Shown here in pieces: positions 35,827 to 46,836 of a stretch of 64,000 bases of DNA (position 1 is the stretch's first letter; each line of letters starts with the position of its first letter). The position numbers were made by a program, and so were the translations under genes. The notes under the pieces are model-generated. The model saw nothing but the letters and a program-made list of their open reading frames with translations, was not told where the DNA came from and searched no databases. This DNA is from Geosiphon pyriformis (taxonomy: Eukaryota; Glomeromycota; Glomeromycetes; Archaeosporales; Geosiphonaceae), in the NCBI GenBank assembly GCA_016748015.1, contig JAAOMT010000494.1, positions 612,190 through 676,189 of the forward strand, given 5' to 3'.

Positions 35827-36799
35827 TGTTACCGGAGGTTTTTGGTCTCTTTTCTTGAATGTTGTAACTGTCTGTTGGTTGCAAATTTACGTTTTCTAGA
35901 AGTAGTTGAATCTCCAATAACTGAATTTATCTTTAAATTATTTCTTATAATTTGAACTGCTGGGCTTATAAGTGGAATAGCCAATTCCTTGCCAATTACT
36001 TTATGTAGTTACATTGTAGTAAACGTCAACTTTTTCCCAGGAATTGCTTGTCTGGAAGTTCACTAAAATGTATAGTTACTTTGCTGTGAAAGTTAACTCT
36101 TCTATAGGAATCTTGTCTGTAGGCTACCCTAATGATTGTAATAAGAAAAGAAAAGAAAAATAAAAAAAATGTAAAAAAAATAGAATTTTGTCAAGAGAAA
36201 CGTTTTCTATTCAGGTCTGGAGTCACTAACAGTTTACTGAAATTGGTAGCTAATTAATTTCAAAACATTAGTTGGGTTTTGAGGATTTTCCAAGTGCAAT
36301 AATTAAAGAATTTGGTTTTTCAAATTATTTGATATTTATTTCTTTTTGTGTGGGTGTAGGAATGGTTCTAAGTGATAAATCTAAAGTAAGATACATTTTT
36401 CCAGAAGAGAAAAGCTCTTCTTTTATACAACTTGTTATAGTACTAGTCTATGAACTTGCACTTTTTCTCTTTGCTCAAATTTTGGCGAACTAAAAATACA
36501 TTTTGATGAACTACAAGTTATTTTGCTGAACTATTGATTAATTTGGGTGAACTATTCATAATTTCGGCGAATTTCTGTAAATTTCGGCGAATTTTTGAAT
36601 GTTACAAAGTTCAGAGTATTGTGTAATTTGATCATCCTACTTTCTGTTATACTAATTAAATTATTTTAATTGAATCGTGATATGTGATAATTGATTAAAT
36701 AATAAATGATAATTTGAAATGATATTAATATACTAATGAATTATAGGAATTATAAGAGTAATTTCATGCTAATTAATAGCTAAAATTTTACTGATAACA
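35827..36799 (-). repeat. Solo LTR of family A inside A4
   Basis: 973 bp, TGTTACC to GATAACA, inverted relative to A4, with perfect CCAC duplications at 35823-35826 and 36800-36803 and no internal region. It is thus the product of LTR-LTR recombination. It holds the clearest array: six units whose conserved GAA steps lie at 36487, 36508, 36528, 36549, 36569 and 36589. Confidence 0.93.
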
Positions 36800-36803
36800 C
36801 CAC

Positions 36804-37790
36804 ACATATTCAACCCAAGAAGCTTAAATTTAACAATTAGAGCAAATGAACATTCAATTGTGTAAAGAATGTATCATGTCTTGTGATGACAAATGATGTC
36901 CAAAATATTATGTTCTTAGTATCTCCTTACTCAGTAAAAATAACCAAGAAGAAATTGAATTTGGAAAACTAAAAACAAAAAAAAAATTGCAATCACACTA
37001 ATCTATCTTACTGAAAACCAGTCTGCTATACAACTCAAATACTTTGACAACAATGGAAAAGGAATAAAACCAGAAAAAGCCCACAAAATTAATGCAGGAT
37101 ATGACCTAAAATATCCTGGCAAAGATACTTTGGTTTTTCAACCAAAATCTTTAAACAAAATCAATCTCAGAATTGCTTTGAAAATACCACCAGGAGCAAT
37201 AATTCAAATTGCATCCAGATCATCATTGGCAAGCAAAGAAATCAATGTTAGAGGAGGAATCATAGATACAGGATATACTGGAGATATTATCATCATGTTG
37301 CAGAATAAAACAGACAAATCATTTAGAATTGAACATGCTGAAAAGATTGCCCAAGCAATTTACCAACCCTTAATCAACATTTTGGGTTTACAATCAGTAA
37401 ACAACAGAGAACAATTGGGAAAAAGTGAATGAGGAACTCAAGATTTTGGTTCAACTGAATGATTTACAGTGCCAGTAAACATAGCTCTTAATGCACAAAA
37501 TGAATCTTACCAGATTCTTCAACTTCCTTAACCAATTACCATTTTATCTTTTGGAAAACATCACGAAATTTACACTTGCTTAAAACCCACTACTACCCAA
37601 CAAATCTTTGAATCCAATAAACAAATCTGTTTAAAGCATGAAATCTTAATCTCAAACGTTTATATTCCCAAAAGAATGAAAAAATTTCAAGTTATATTCT
37701 ATAACTCCAATAATTATTCTATTGTCTTATTAAATAAATTAGAAATTAGAATCATACACAGCAATATCTTCCAAGATAAAAACCCTTAAA
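36804..37790 (+). pseudogene. dUTPase and following domain of element A4 pol
   Basis: The clearest dUTPase in the window. Motif 1 AGYDLKYPGKD starts at 37094, then SRSSLASKEI (motif 2), GGIIDTGYTGDI (motif 3, catalytic aspartate and tyrosine kept), EKIAQAIYQPL (motif 4) and FGSTE (motif 5 core, near 37445). The frame 37130-37432 is open; one TGA precedes motif 5 and one follows it, both explained by single transitions. From about 37460 a second domain (PVNIALNAQNESYQI onward) runs to the reverse transcriptase and matches the C-terminal part of the B1 frame at 25862-26905. Trimeric dUTPases hydrolyse dUTP; in retroviruses the domain sits elsewhere in the polyprotein. Confidence 0.85.
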
Positions 37791-39290
37791 TTGTCTCTAA
37801 TTTCATCGAAATTATAAGACATACTTTACTTTCAAATCCAAACATTACTTCTATTATTAAAAACTATCATCTGTTGGAAGAAAAACTCTCTCGAATTAAC
37901 ATGGATCTCTTAGAACCCCAACAACAAAGACCATTGAAACAACTGATAGGTGAATTTGCAGATATATTTGCAAAAGACAACAATGACCTTGGAAAAACTG
38001 ATATTGTTCAACATCAGATTCACACAGGAGATACTCCACCAAAACAACAACAAGTCTATTGAGTTCCATCTGCTAGCCACCAATGTATTAGAGAAGAGTC
38101 CAAAAAATGCTCAATAATGGATTGATTCAATCATCAAAAAGTCCTTGGGTCTTATCAGTAGTTCTTATTAAAAAGAAAAACAGAAAAATTAGATTCTGTG
38201 TAGATTATTGTCAGCTTAACAGCATAACAATTGGAGATGTCTATCCTCTTCCAAGAATTGATGATATGCTAGATGTCTTAGGAAAAGCCAAGTTCTTCTC
38301 AACTTTAGACTTGGAAAGTGGATACTAACAAGTCAAAATGGACCTAAAAAATCGACCCAAAACAGCATTCACGAGTTCAATATTATGCCTTTTGAACTCT
38401 ACAATGCACCAGCAACATTCCAACAACTCATGAATGTTGTATATGAAGGATTTTTATGGCAATTAGTAGTTGTCTATCTGGATGACACTAATGTATACTC
38501 ACCAAGCTTTGAAGCCCATCTTATTTACTTGCAAAAAGTTTTTCAACGATTACAAAAAGCAGAATTAAAGTTAAACATTGAGAAATATTACTTTGAAAAA
38601 ACAAGTCTAATCTTTTTTGGACACATTGTTAACAAAAATAGAGTCAAATCAAACCCTAAAACAATCAGTGCTGTCAAAAACTTTCAAATTCCCAAAAATA
38701 CTACAGAGCTACAAGAATTTGTAAGATTAGCTTTCTATTATCAAAAATTCATAAAAGAATTCTCAGAAATTGCCAAACTACTCAATTATCTTATCAACAA
38801 AAACATGTTATATCAATGGACTGAGGAACAACAGAAAGCTTTTAAAACTTTCAAAACAAAATTGACAACAGCCCCAGTTTTTGCTTACCCAGACTTCAAC
38901 AAATGATTCTAATTAGCTACTGATGCTTTACATATAGTATTTAATGCTATTTTATCACAATTAGATAAAAATGGCCAAGAACAAGTCATTGCCTATGTCA
39001 GTAGAACACTCAAGCCAACAGAATTCAAATATGGCTCAACTGAATTAGAAGCTGCCACAGTCATTTGAGCTCTTAAACATTTTCAACAATATCTGAAAAA
39101 TAGAAAAAAATTTGACATCATAACTAACAATATTGGTCTCAAATAGCTCAATAAGAAGAAAACTGAACAAAGTGCCAAACAGTCTTGATAAAATAATTTC
39201 CTAGCAGACTACAAGTATATTATACATCACAAACCAGGAAAATTACACATTAATATTAATAGTCTCTCAAGAATGAGACAAGATTAACAT
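37791..39290 (+). pseudogene. Reverse transcriptase and RNase H of element A4
   Basis: Gypsy-type reverse transcriptase with DVYPLPRIDDMLDVL near 38237, FFSTLDLESGY near 38295 (first catalytic D kept) and an intact YLDDTNVYS at about 38475. A short deletion with frameshift precedes MPFELYNAPATFQQLMN at 38385. The open frame 38385-38906 carries thumb and connection (FFGHIVNKN). RNase H shows ATDALHIVFNAILSQ near 38920 and TELEAATVI; the TDH-like site reads TNN. Stops at Q and W codons. Confidence 0.87.
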
Positions 39291-40730
39291 CAACAACAAA
39301 TCCACCACAACTTACTAATTTACCAACAAAACAACAAAACAACAATGGATTTCAGAAATTACAACAATCATAAAAACTATTTGGAGACTTTTACCATACC
39401 AGAAAATTAGTTTCCAAGTGAAAAACATTGATTACAACACCAATCTAAACAATATTTTATATATCACAACAAAATCTATTACAAAAATTGCAGAAATTCA
39501 AACCAACTATTCAGATTAGTATAAGAAAATAAAAAAGAAACAATTCTATACAACATGTACACAGATCCTTTTTCAGCACACTTGGGAAGAGATAAAACAA
39601 TTCAAAGAACTCTTGAACATTATTTTTGGTTTTACATGCAAAAAGACATTTAATAATATGTAGAATCTTATAATAGTTGTCAAAGAAGAAGAGAAACTCG
39701 CCCCACAGAACCTTTAAATCCAATCAAAGTTGGACAATCTTTTGACAAAGTTAGAATTAATTTAGTCAGACCATTACCTATTACAACCCAAGGAAATTGT
39801 TATATTGCAGTTGCAGTAAATTATCTCACCAAATAGCCTGAATCTAGAGCCATCCAAAGAACAGATGCAAAATCAGTAGCAAATTTCATCTATGAAAACA
39901 TTATTTGTAGACATGGATGTCCAATTGAATTTTTATCTGATCAAGGAACACATTTTGTAAACAACTTGATACAAGAAATTTGTGAATAATTCAATGTCAA
40001 AAGACCTCTATCATTACCTTATTACCCTCAAACAAATGGATTTGTAGAACAGTTCAACAGAACATTGTGTGAATCTTTAGCCAAAGTCTCAACGGATTTT
40101 GAGCAGGAATAGAATATCTTTATTCCATTAGTGTTATTAGTATACGGAACACTAAAACAAGATACTATGAAACACATACCATTTGATCTTACTTATAAAA
40201 AAACAGCAATATTACCAATTAATTTCACAGTGAAAACATACCCAGTGCAACCAATCAATGAAGAAAACTTTCAAAAAACACTCCAAAGAAGAGCCTACAC
40301 TTTTCTTAGTACATTTGAAGGAAAGAGACACATAACAGCCACTTATATTGAATACTCCCAAGCCCTACAAAAAGAAAGACATGACAACAAACTGCCACCA
40401 ATTACCAACAAATTTAAGGTTGGAAATAAAGTTCTCTTACACAAAACTAAGGCTAAAAAACAATGGAGTAAAAAATTTGAACATAAATAAAATAGACTAT
40501 TTTATATTCATGAAATCTTAAGCAATAGATTATACAAGTTAAGACTTGATAACAAAGTACTAGCAAAAGTTGCACATGGAGATAGATTGAAACACTATTA
40601 TTCCAGAAACAATTTTGAACCATTAATTCCATGAATTGGTATACATTTCTCTTTAGTTAATCCTGAAGATATTCCCCGAAATTTAGAACCAATAGTTATA
40701 ATAAAACAACAATCAAACTTGAATACTTAA
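39291..40730 (+). pseudogene. Integrase of element A4
   Basis: N-terminal zinc-binding segment HLGRDKTIQRTLEHYFWFY near 39580 with NSCQRR downstream; the first C of CxxC is tyrosine. The core includes INLVRPLPIT (first catalytic D changed to N), LSDQGTHFVNN near 39935 (second D kept) and the EQFNRTLCESLAK glutamate region near 40050. The C-terminal tail occupies 40131-40490 and beyond, ending at TAA 40728-40730. Broken by about eight stops. Confidence 0.85.
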
Positions 40731-40891
40731 TTTAACATTTTTATAATGATTTCTTCTAAATACACAAACATAAAAACAAAAATAGTAAATAATTACAAGA
40801 AACACTCAAACCCAAAAACAAATAAAAACCCTATACCCAAAAATAATTTCTTTATTCTTTTTTTTTCTTTATTAATTAGTTAATTTTTATT

Positions 40892-41599
40892 ATGATTATT
40901 CTCTGAAATATTCAACAAATATTCCAAAAATTAATGCTAGTCTTAAAAACACTTCCTGACTTATCTATAACGATTAATAGAAGTCAAATTAATTATATTT
41001 AAAAAGAAATTACAGCCCCAGTAGTAAATAATTCTCAGAACTATTACCCTTATAGAAAAAAAACAAGAGGTCACTTTGAAAATAGGTTACCAGAACTTTT
41101 GAAGCAAGCACTAAAAGAAAACTTTTTAATTGTCCCTATTGACATTCCACCAAATGCCACAATTTAACAAAAACTTTTACTATTTCTTAATAAACAGAAC
41201 AATGAACATACTCTTATATATAGATATTTTCATATTAGAAAAACACTTTATGAACAAAAACTGGAACTTGAAGCAACCAACATCATTCTTGAAGCTATAC
41301 AAAAACAAATTTACAATGAATTCAAGACAGCAGCTGGACCAATAAACACTCACTACAAACTTAGAGCAGCATCTAGACTCTATAATTTATTCAACACTTG
41401 TAAAAACGTCTTACAAAATCCAATACTCCATTCAATGAAGATTTAATATATTGGAAAACTCACAGAACTGAAATTTCAACAATTTTCAGACCAGATTACT
41501 TCAATTATCTTGGACCACTATCTTAACATTACAGATAGTGCTTGGACTTTGACAGAGCTCAGTCTTAAGGAGAAGATTATGTTACTAGTAGAATTTTAG
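40892..41599 (+). pseudogene. orf3 of element A4
   Basis: 708 bp, exactly the length of the intact A2 copy, from ATG at 40892 to TAG in the 3' LTR. It differs by many substitutions and has at least four stops, all at codons that are Q or R in A2. Identical start, stop and length across copies show this is a conserved gene of the family. Confidence 0.8.
41568..41577 (+). other. Polypurine tract of element A4
   Basis: AAGGAGAAGA immediately upstream of the 3' LTR, the expected primer site for plus-strand synthesis. It lies within orf3 codons, so the gene and the tract overlap. Confidence 0.6.
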
Positions 41600-42552
41600 C
41601 TATTAATTAGCATGAAATTACCCTTATAATTCCTATTATTAATTAGCATATATTATTATTATTTCGATTATCACTTATTATTTAATCAAATTATCAAATA
41701 TTATTACTTAATCAATAATCTGATTTGTATTCTAGAAATTAAGATGATCAAATTACACAATACTCTGAACTATTTAACATAGTTAAAATTCGCTGAAATT
41801 AATGGAAATTGGCCGAAATAATCAATAGTTCAGTGAAATAACTTGTAGTTCACTGAAATGTATCTTTAGTTTACCCAAATTGTAGCAAAGAGAAAAGTGC
41901 AAATTTAAAGACTAGTACTACAGCAAGTTGTATAAAAGAAGAGCTTCTCTTTTCAAGAAAATGTATCTTTTCATAGTATCTTACTATAGCATCTTATTTT
42001 AAATATCTTTAAAAAAACAAATCACTTTTTATACATTCAAATAAAAAAAATTAAATATTCAAAAAACAAATCCTTTGATTATTACACTTGAAATTTTCCA
42101 ACACAACTAACGTTTTGAAATTGATTAGCTACCAATTTCAATAAACTGTTAGTGACTTCAGGCTTGGATAGAAAACGTTTTCTCTTAATAAAATCCTATT
42201 TTTTTACATTTCTTTTATTTTTTTTTCTTTTTCTTATCATAATTATTAGGGTAGCCCACAGACAAGATTTCTGTAGAAGAGTTGACTTTTACAGCAAAGT
42301 AACTACACATTTTTAGTGAGCTTCCAGATGAGCAATTCCTGGGAAAGAGTTGACATTTACTACAACATAACTACATAAAGTAACTGGCAAAAAATTGGCC
42401 ATTCCACTTATAAACCCAGCAATTCAAATTATAAGAAATAATTTGAAGATAAATTTAGTTACTAGAGGTCCAACTACTTCCTGAAAACGTGAATTCACAG
42501 CAAATCAACATTAACAACATTCAAGAAAAGAGACCAAAAACCTCCAGTAACA
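41580..42552 (+). repeat. 3' LTR of element A4
   Basis: 973 bp, equal in length to the 5' LTR. The hairpin arms TTGAAATTG and CAATTTCAA lie at 42115-42123 and 42133-42141. The spaced array is at about 41795-41880. Confidence 0.93.
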
Positions 42553-43230
42553 ATACTTATTAGAGATAATAAAAGTAATTATTAAATGTTTTGGAAAACA
42601 CATTGGTATTATCTAAATAAACTATTACTAATTTTCATAGTAATCTAGTATAAACAATTTCTATTAGTTATTGAAAGATGACTGAGACATTAATTAAACC
42701 AAAAAACATAATATCAAATTCAAAATTCTTTTCTCTTATGATAAATGTTGTTTTCTCTTTATTGGCTGAATTAATGACTACTTACCAATAATTATTGTCT
42801 AAGTTTAATATGAAAAACCATTTCTTTTTTCCAAAAGCATCAAATAATTTTTGGATTTGTAAAGTTAAATAGCTGTTTCTATAAGTGATGCTATTGAGTA
42901 TTTTGTAATTTACACAAAAGCAAATTTTTCCATTTTTTTTCAAAATAAGTATTACTAGTAATAACTATGAATTTATTGATGATTGAATTAACTTATTGTT
43001 TAATATTCAGTTGATTTTTTGTCAGATTATTTTATGCTAGTGAATAGTACTTAATATGCTCTTTGTTTGATTAACATTGTATTTCCAGTTTTAATTTAAT
43101 GTTAAATGATATTGGTTTTGCCAAATTCATTTTTACAAGTGAAAATGTCTGTAAAATTATTAAGCAACAATTTAATTTGTATTCATTGAAGTGGGTTTAG
43201 ATTTCCCAAATTTATTTGTTCTAACTGCTC
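42553..43230 (-). pseudogene. Reverse transcriptase N-terminal part of B2 (inverted)
   Basis: Continues 31698 after removal of A4; the minus-strand text equivalent to NVFSKNFDDHLHHLQQVFE in B1 is split exactly at the A4 insertion. Upstream segments match the palm and fingers of B1 with many stops. Confidence 0.7.
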
Positions 43231-44275
43231 TAGTTATAACAAATAGCATTCTTTTTATTTATAAATAGTCTATGATGTAATGTTTACATATATATAAAGT
43301 TATAAAAAATCTGAAATTGTTTAAGTATTTAATGATGATTTTAATTGGTAATTCTATTAGATCTCTAATGGTATTGTGGATTAAAATTCTAATGTGTTTG
43401 TAGTCTTTAACTGGCAGATACAAATTGGTAATTGTAATTTTTTTTAATTTACATATAATAGATTTTACTTCAAACAATTGGAGTTAATTTTTCAATTTTT
43501 TTTCTATAGCTAATATGTACTAATCATAAAATAAAATAAAAATTAATTGCTGAATAGAAATAATTTCTTTCTAATTAATGATTTTTTTTTCTGTTATATT
43601 AACTAATAATTTTATTCTTCTTGTTAATTTAAACTTATTTATTCCTTATGCTATTATCTCTAATTTTTTATTTATTTCTACTAATACTAATTGAGCTATT
43701 TTTACCAAAATCAAAAATATTGTCTGTGCTATTTTTTTATTTAGTTCAATAGTATATGTTTTTTTTAATTTATTTTGTAATATTACAATAATATTTTTTA
43801 TATATCTTGTATTAATTATTCTTTTTTTAATGTTAATTTCTTTTTTGGCTAAGTTAGATCTAAATGCTAATTGAATTATTGCTGTTGCTAGAATTTTCAG
43901 TGTTATTTTTAAATTTATATTAGTGTACAAATAAGATTTCAATATGATGACATCTTTTTCAGAATATTTAAGATCAAATTCTACATTAATATTATATGCA
44001 TGTTTTAACATAATACTTTTATTATTATTGTTGAACCATTTAAGTTTCTGTTTTATAGAAAGATTTGAAAACACAATGTATCATTTAGAATTTAAATCAA
44101 AATTTAAATTGTTGTTATTGCTATAGTTAATATTATTAAAACTGTTATTGTTATTATTGTTGAAGTTTAAATTAAAATTAATTTCTAATTCTGATTTTGT
44201 AGTATAATTGCTGATTGGTTCTTTCTTTTTAGAAATCAAATAAATCATATGCAGTAGTAAATTATAAATAAAATT
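43231..44275 (-). pseudogene. dUTPase block of B2 (inverted)
   Basis: The frame 43646-44074 (142 codons) aligns with the B1 dUTPase: EFDLKYSEKDVI (motif 1), FRSNLAKKEI (motif 2), RIINTRY (motif 3, with the catalytic D changed to N) and KKIAQTIFLILVKI (motif 4). The frame 43259-43477 matches the domain that follows dUTPase. The N/S-rich spacer is visible at 44081-44240 and the text stops near 44275 at the equivalent of DLIYNLSPH. Confidence 0.7.
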
Positions 44276-45430
44276 ACTATTAATGTATTTAGACATTATC
44301 TAATATGTTCAAACTTGTAATGCTTGTTAAAAAAAAGAAAAAACAAAACCTAGTGAATCACTAAAACCAATTAAAGTGGGACAACTATTTGATTAAATTG
44401 AAATTGATTTAGTTAAACCATTAACTATTACTAACAGAAACAATTAATATATAATAGTAGTCATAAATTATTTTACAAAATGACCAGAAGCAAAATTAAT
44501 TTAAAAAGCAAATGCAGAATTTGTAACTAAATTTGTCTACCAATATTTAATTTGTCAACATAGATGTTTACAAAAATTATTATTAGATCAAAAAACTTAC
44601 TTTGTAAACAAAACACTAATAAAATTAAGTTGAAAATTTGAAATTAAGAAACTATTATTATTACTATATTATCTATAAACAAATAGCTTAGTCAGAAAGT
44701 TTAACAGAATATTATACAAAGCAATAACCAAGATTAGCCAAAAAACCAGAATAAATAGAATTTGTTTATACTATTAGTATTATTTGCTTATCAAACAATA
44801 AAGCAAGATATTATACAAGCAATACTATTTAAATTAATTTATAATAAAACAGCAATATTATTAGTTAAGATAGATATTAATACATATTTAACTGAACTAA
44901 TAACAAAAGTCAACTTCTAAGAAACATTACTAAGAAGAACATATAACTTAATAGAAACTTTAAAAAATAAAAAATAAAAAGCAGCCAATAACATATAAAA
45001 GTCATAAACAAAACAAAAAAAATGACATGATAACCAGTTACCAAATAAACTAGTTAAATTTAGAATTAAAAACAAAGTACTTTTATATTATATCAAAGTA
45101 AAAAAAACAATGGAGTTGAAAATTTGATCCCAAATAGAACAGTTTATTTTATATTGAAGAAATTTTGGAAAATAAAACATACAAATTAAAATAAAACAAC
45201 TAAATTTTAACCAAAGCAGTATATAGTAATTAACTAAAATTATATTACAGTATAGTATTATTATTTACCAGTAATATTTTACAACTAGGAGTACAACAAA
45301 TATTAGTTCAATCAGATGAGATTCTACAAGATCTAAAATCAATAATAATTATTAACACAAACATGTCAAATTGATTTACAAAAACAGTATATTAAAAACT
45401 AATACACATGATAAAAGCAAACAAAAAATA
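44276..45430 (+). pseudogene. Integrase of B2
   Basis: Plus-strand remnant parallel to B1 integrase from the NCDAC-like region (44300) through the core to the C-terminal tail (near 45130). It is the most degraded integrase in the window, with nearly every tryptophan and glutamine codon turned to a stop. Confidence 0.65.
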
Positions 45431-46099
45431 TGAAAATTACTAATGATATTTATTTATTTGCATAATAACTATTACAACTTATTCAACATTAAAAATTGAG
45501 TTTAGAAGTCACTATTAACAAATAAACAATTTAATATAAAAACAAAAGAATAAATCAAAAATTTTAAAGAAAAGAACAATATCTTAGATATTATTTTTCT
45601 GAAAATTCAGTAAACAAAATAATAAAAAAAGTAAAAAAAACATTGAAAACTTTAAAGATAATAATACCAGATAAAAAAATAATACTAAAAAATTAGAACC
45701 AATGAACACAACAAATTTCCAAGAATTTTTGCTACTATCAATTAGAACAAAAACTAAATATTTAAAACTTATATATAAATAAAACCAAATAAATATTTAA
45801 TATAATTATATTACAACAAATTAAACAAGTTGTAAAAAAAAGCAATTTATTTACATGTGTAAAAGCAATCTACCGACTATAAATAGAATTTCAAAACTAA
45901 CCAGAAATATTTTTATATTTAGCAATAAGTATAATGACTATTAATTAACTAGAAAAATTAACCAATACTCGATTTAACAAATTGCAAACTAGAATTACAA
46001 AAGCAATTCTTGAAAAAGAAGTAATAAAACTAATCCAAAAAAAAAATTTAAAAGATTTAAGAGATTTCAATAGAGCTCAATATTAAAAGAAAAAAATAA
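45431..46099 (+). pseudogene. orf3-like region of B2
   Basis: Collinear with the B1 region 29861-30439; its end (GAGCTCAATATTAAAAG) is shared with B1 and precedes a polypurine run. No frame remains open. Confidence 0.4.
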
Positions 46100-46836
46100 T
46101 ATTACTCATAGAAATTAAAAATTATTATAGTAAATAAAATAACCAATCAGAAATAGGCATAGTAAAAAGAAGAATTTCATATAATATAAATTATGTATAT
46201 ATAATAAAAATATTAAAAGCAAAAAAAAATATAAAAATTTAATAGAGTTCAGAACAACAATACTTTTTTCTTCAAAAAATAGTTTTTTATAACTTGAAAT
46301 AAAATTATATTAATATTAATAAAATATCTAATTAACATCCAATTCATGTTATCATTACTTAATTAAAAATATTAATCACTTTCCTCACTATTAACATTCT
46401 ATGTTGATAAAATTTGATACTTAACCACACTAAACCAATAGCTTTTAATCATGACTATTAATAAGATACTAATTTTTTATTTATTTTATTTTATTTTATT
46501 TTCTTTTGTTTCGTTTTTTTGTTGTTTATTAATTAAAAAAAAATTAAGTACTGAGTATTTGACATCAAGAATAGCCTGATAAAATATCTGGAAACAAGAG
46601 TAAAAAATTTAAAGATTGCTTATTAGAAAGACACAATTGCCAAAATAAACCAGCTATTACACTAAAGAAAAAAATTCACAGAAGAAACCATTAATTAAAT
46701 CTCTGTCTATTATACAAAAGACTCAATCAAAATCTTCAGATTCCAAAATTTTTAGAAATTACCAATATCCCAACTATTAAATACCAAGTTACAGATTTGT
46801 TATTTGTTTCAACAACTCAAATAATCATCTATAACA
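46100..46836 (+). repeat. 3' LTR of B2
   Basis: About 737 bp starting TATTACTCATAG and ending TATAACA. It is more similar to the B3 LTR than to the B1 LTRs, which suggests two subfamilies within B. It marks the right limit of the retrotransposon pile. Confidence 0.7.

Larger units (their letters stand above)
31699..42552 (+). mobile_element. Element A4, best-preserved full-length family A retrotransposon
   Basis: A plus-strand element with 973-bp LTRs at 31699-32671 and 41580-42552, interrupted only by a solo LTR (35827-36799). Its own length is about 9.9 kb. Target duplications read ACAC (31695-31698) and ATAC (42553-42556), one transition apart. It contains gag, protease, cysteine-rich module, dUTPase, reverse transcriptase with an intact YLDD, RNase H, integrase and orf3. 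Stops in Q, R and W codons plus a few frameshifts disable it. Confidence 0.92.
20290..46836 (+). mobile_element. Element B2, decayed family B retrotransposon with an inverted pol block
   Basis: Once the later insertions B1 (21381-31244) and A4 (31699-42552) are removed, the remaining pieces read gag (+), RNase H (-), reverse transcriptase (-), dUTPase (-), integrase (+), 3' LTR (+). This is the order expected if the central block of one plus-strand element was inverted. Breakpoints are at about 21167-21173 and 44275. The 5' LTR is not present. All coding parts are heavily mutated. Confidence 0.6.

Noticed and set aside
32717-40730. Possible alternative genetic code reading TAA/TAG as Q and TGA as W
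   Set aside because: The nearby host genes end at ordinary stops and have none in frame, and sister copies carry the CAA, CAG or TGG codons. Decay by transition explains the pattern.
40892-41599. orf3 as an envelope gene
   Set aside because: Position fits, but there is no signal peptide, no membrane anchor and no glycosylated ectodomain-like pattern.
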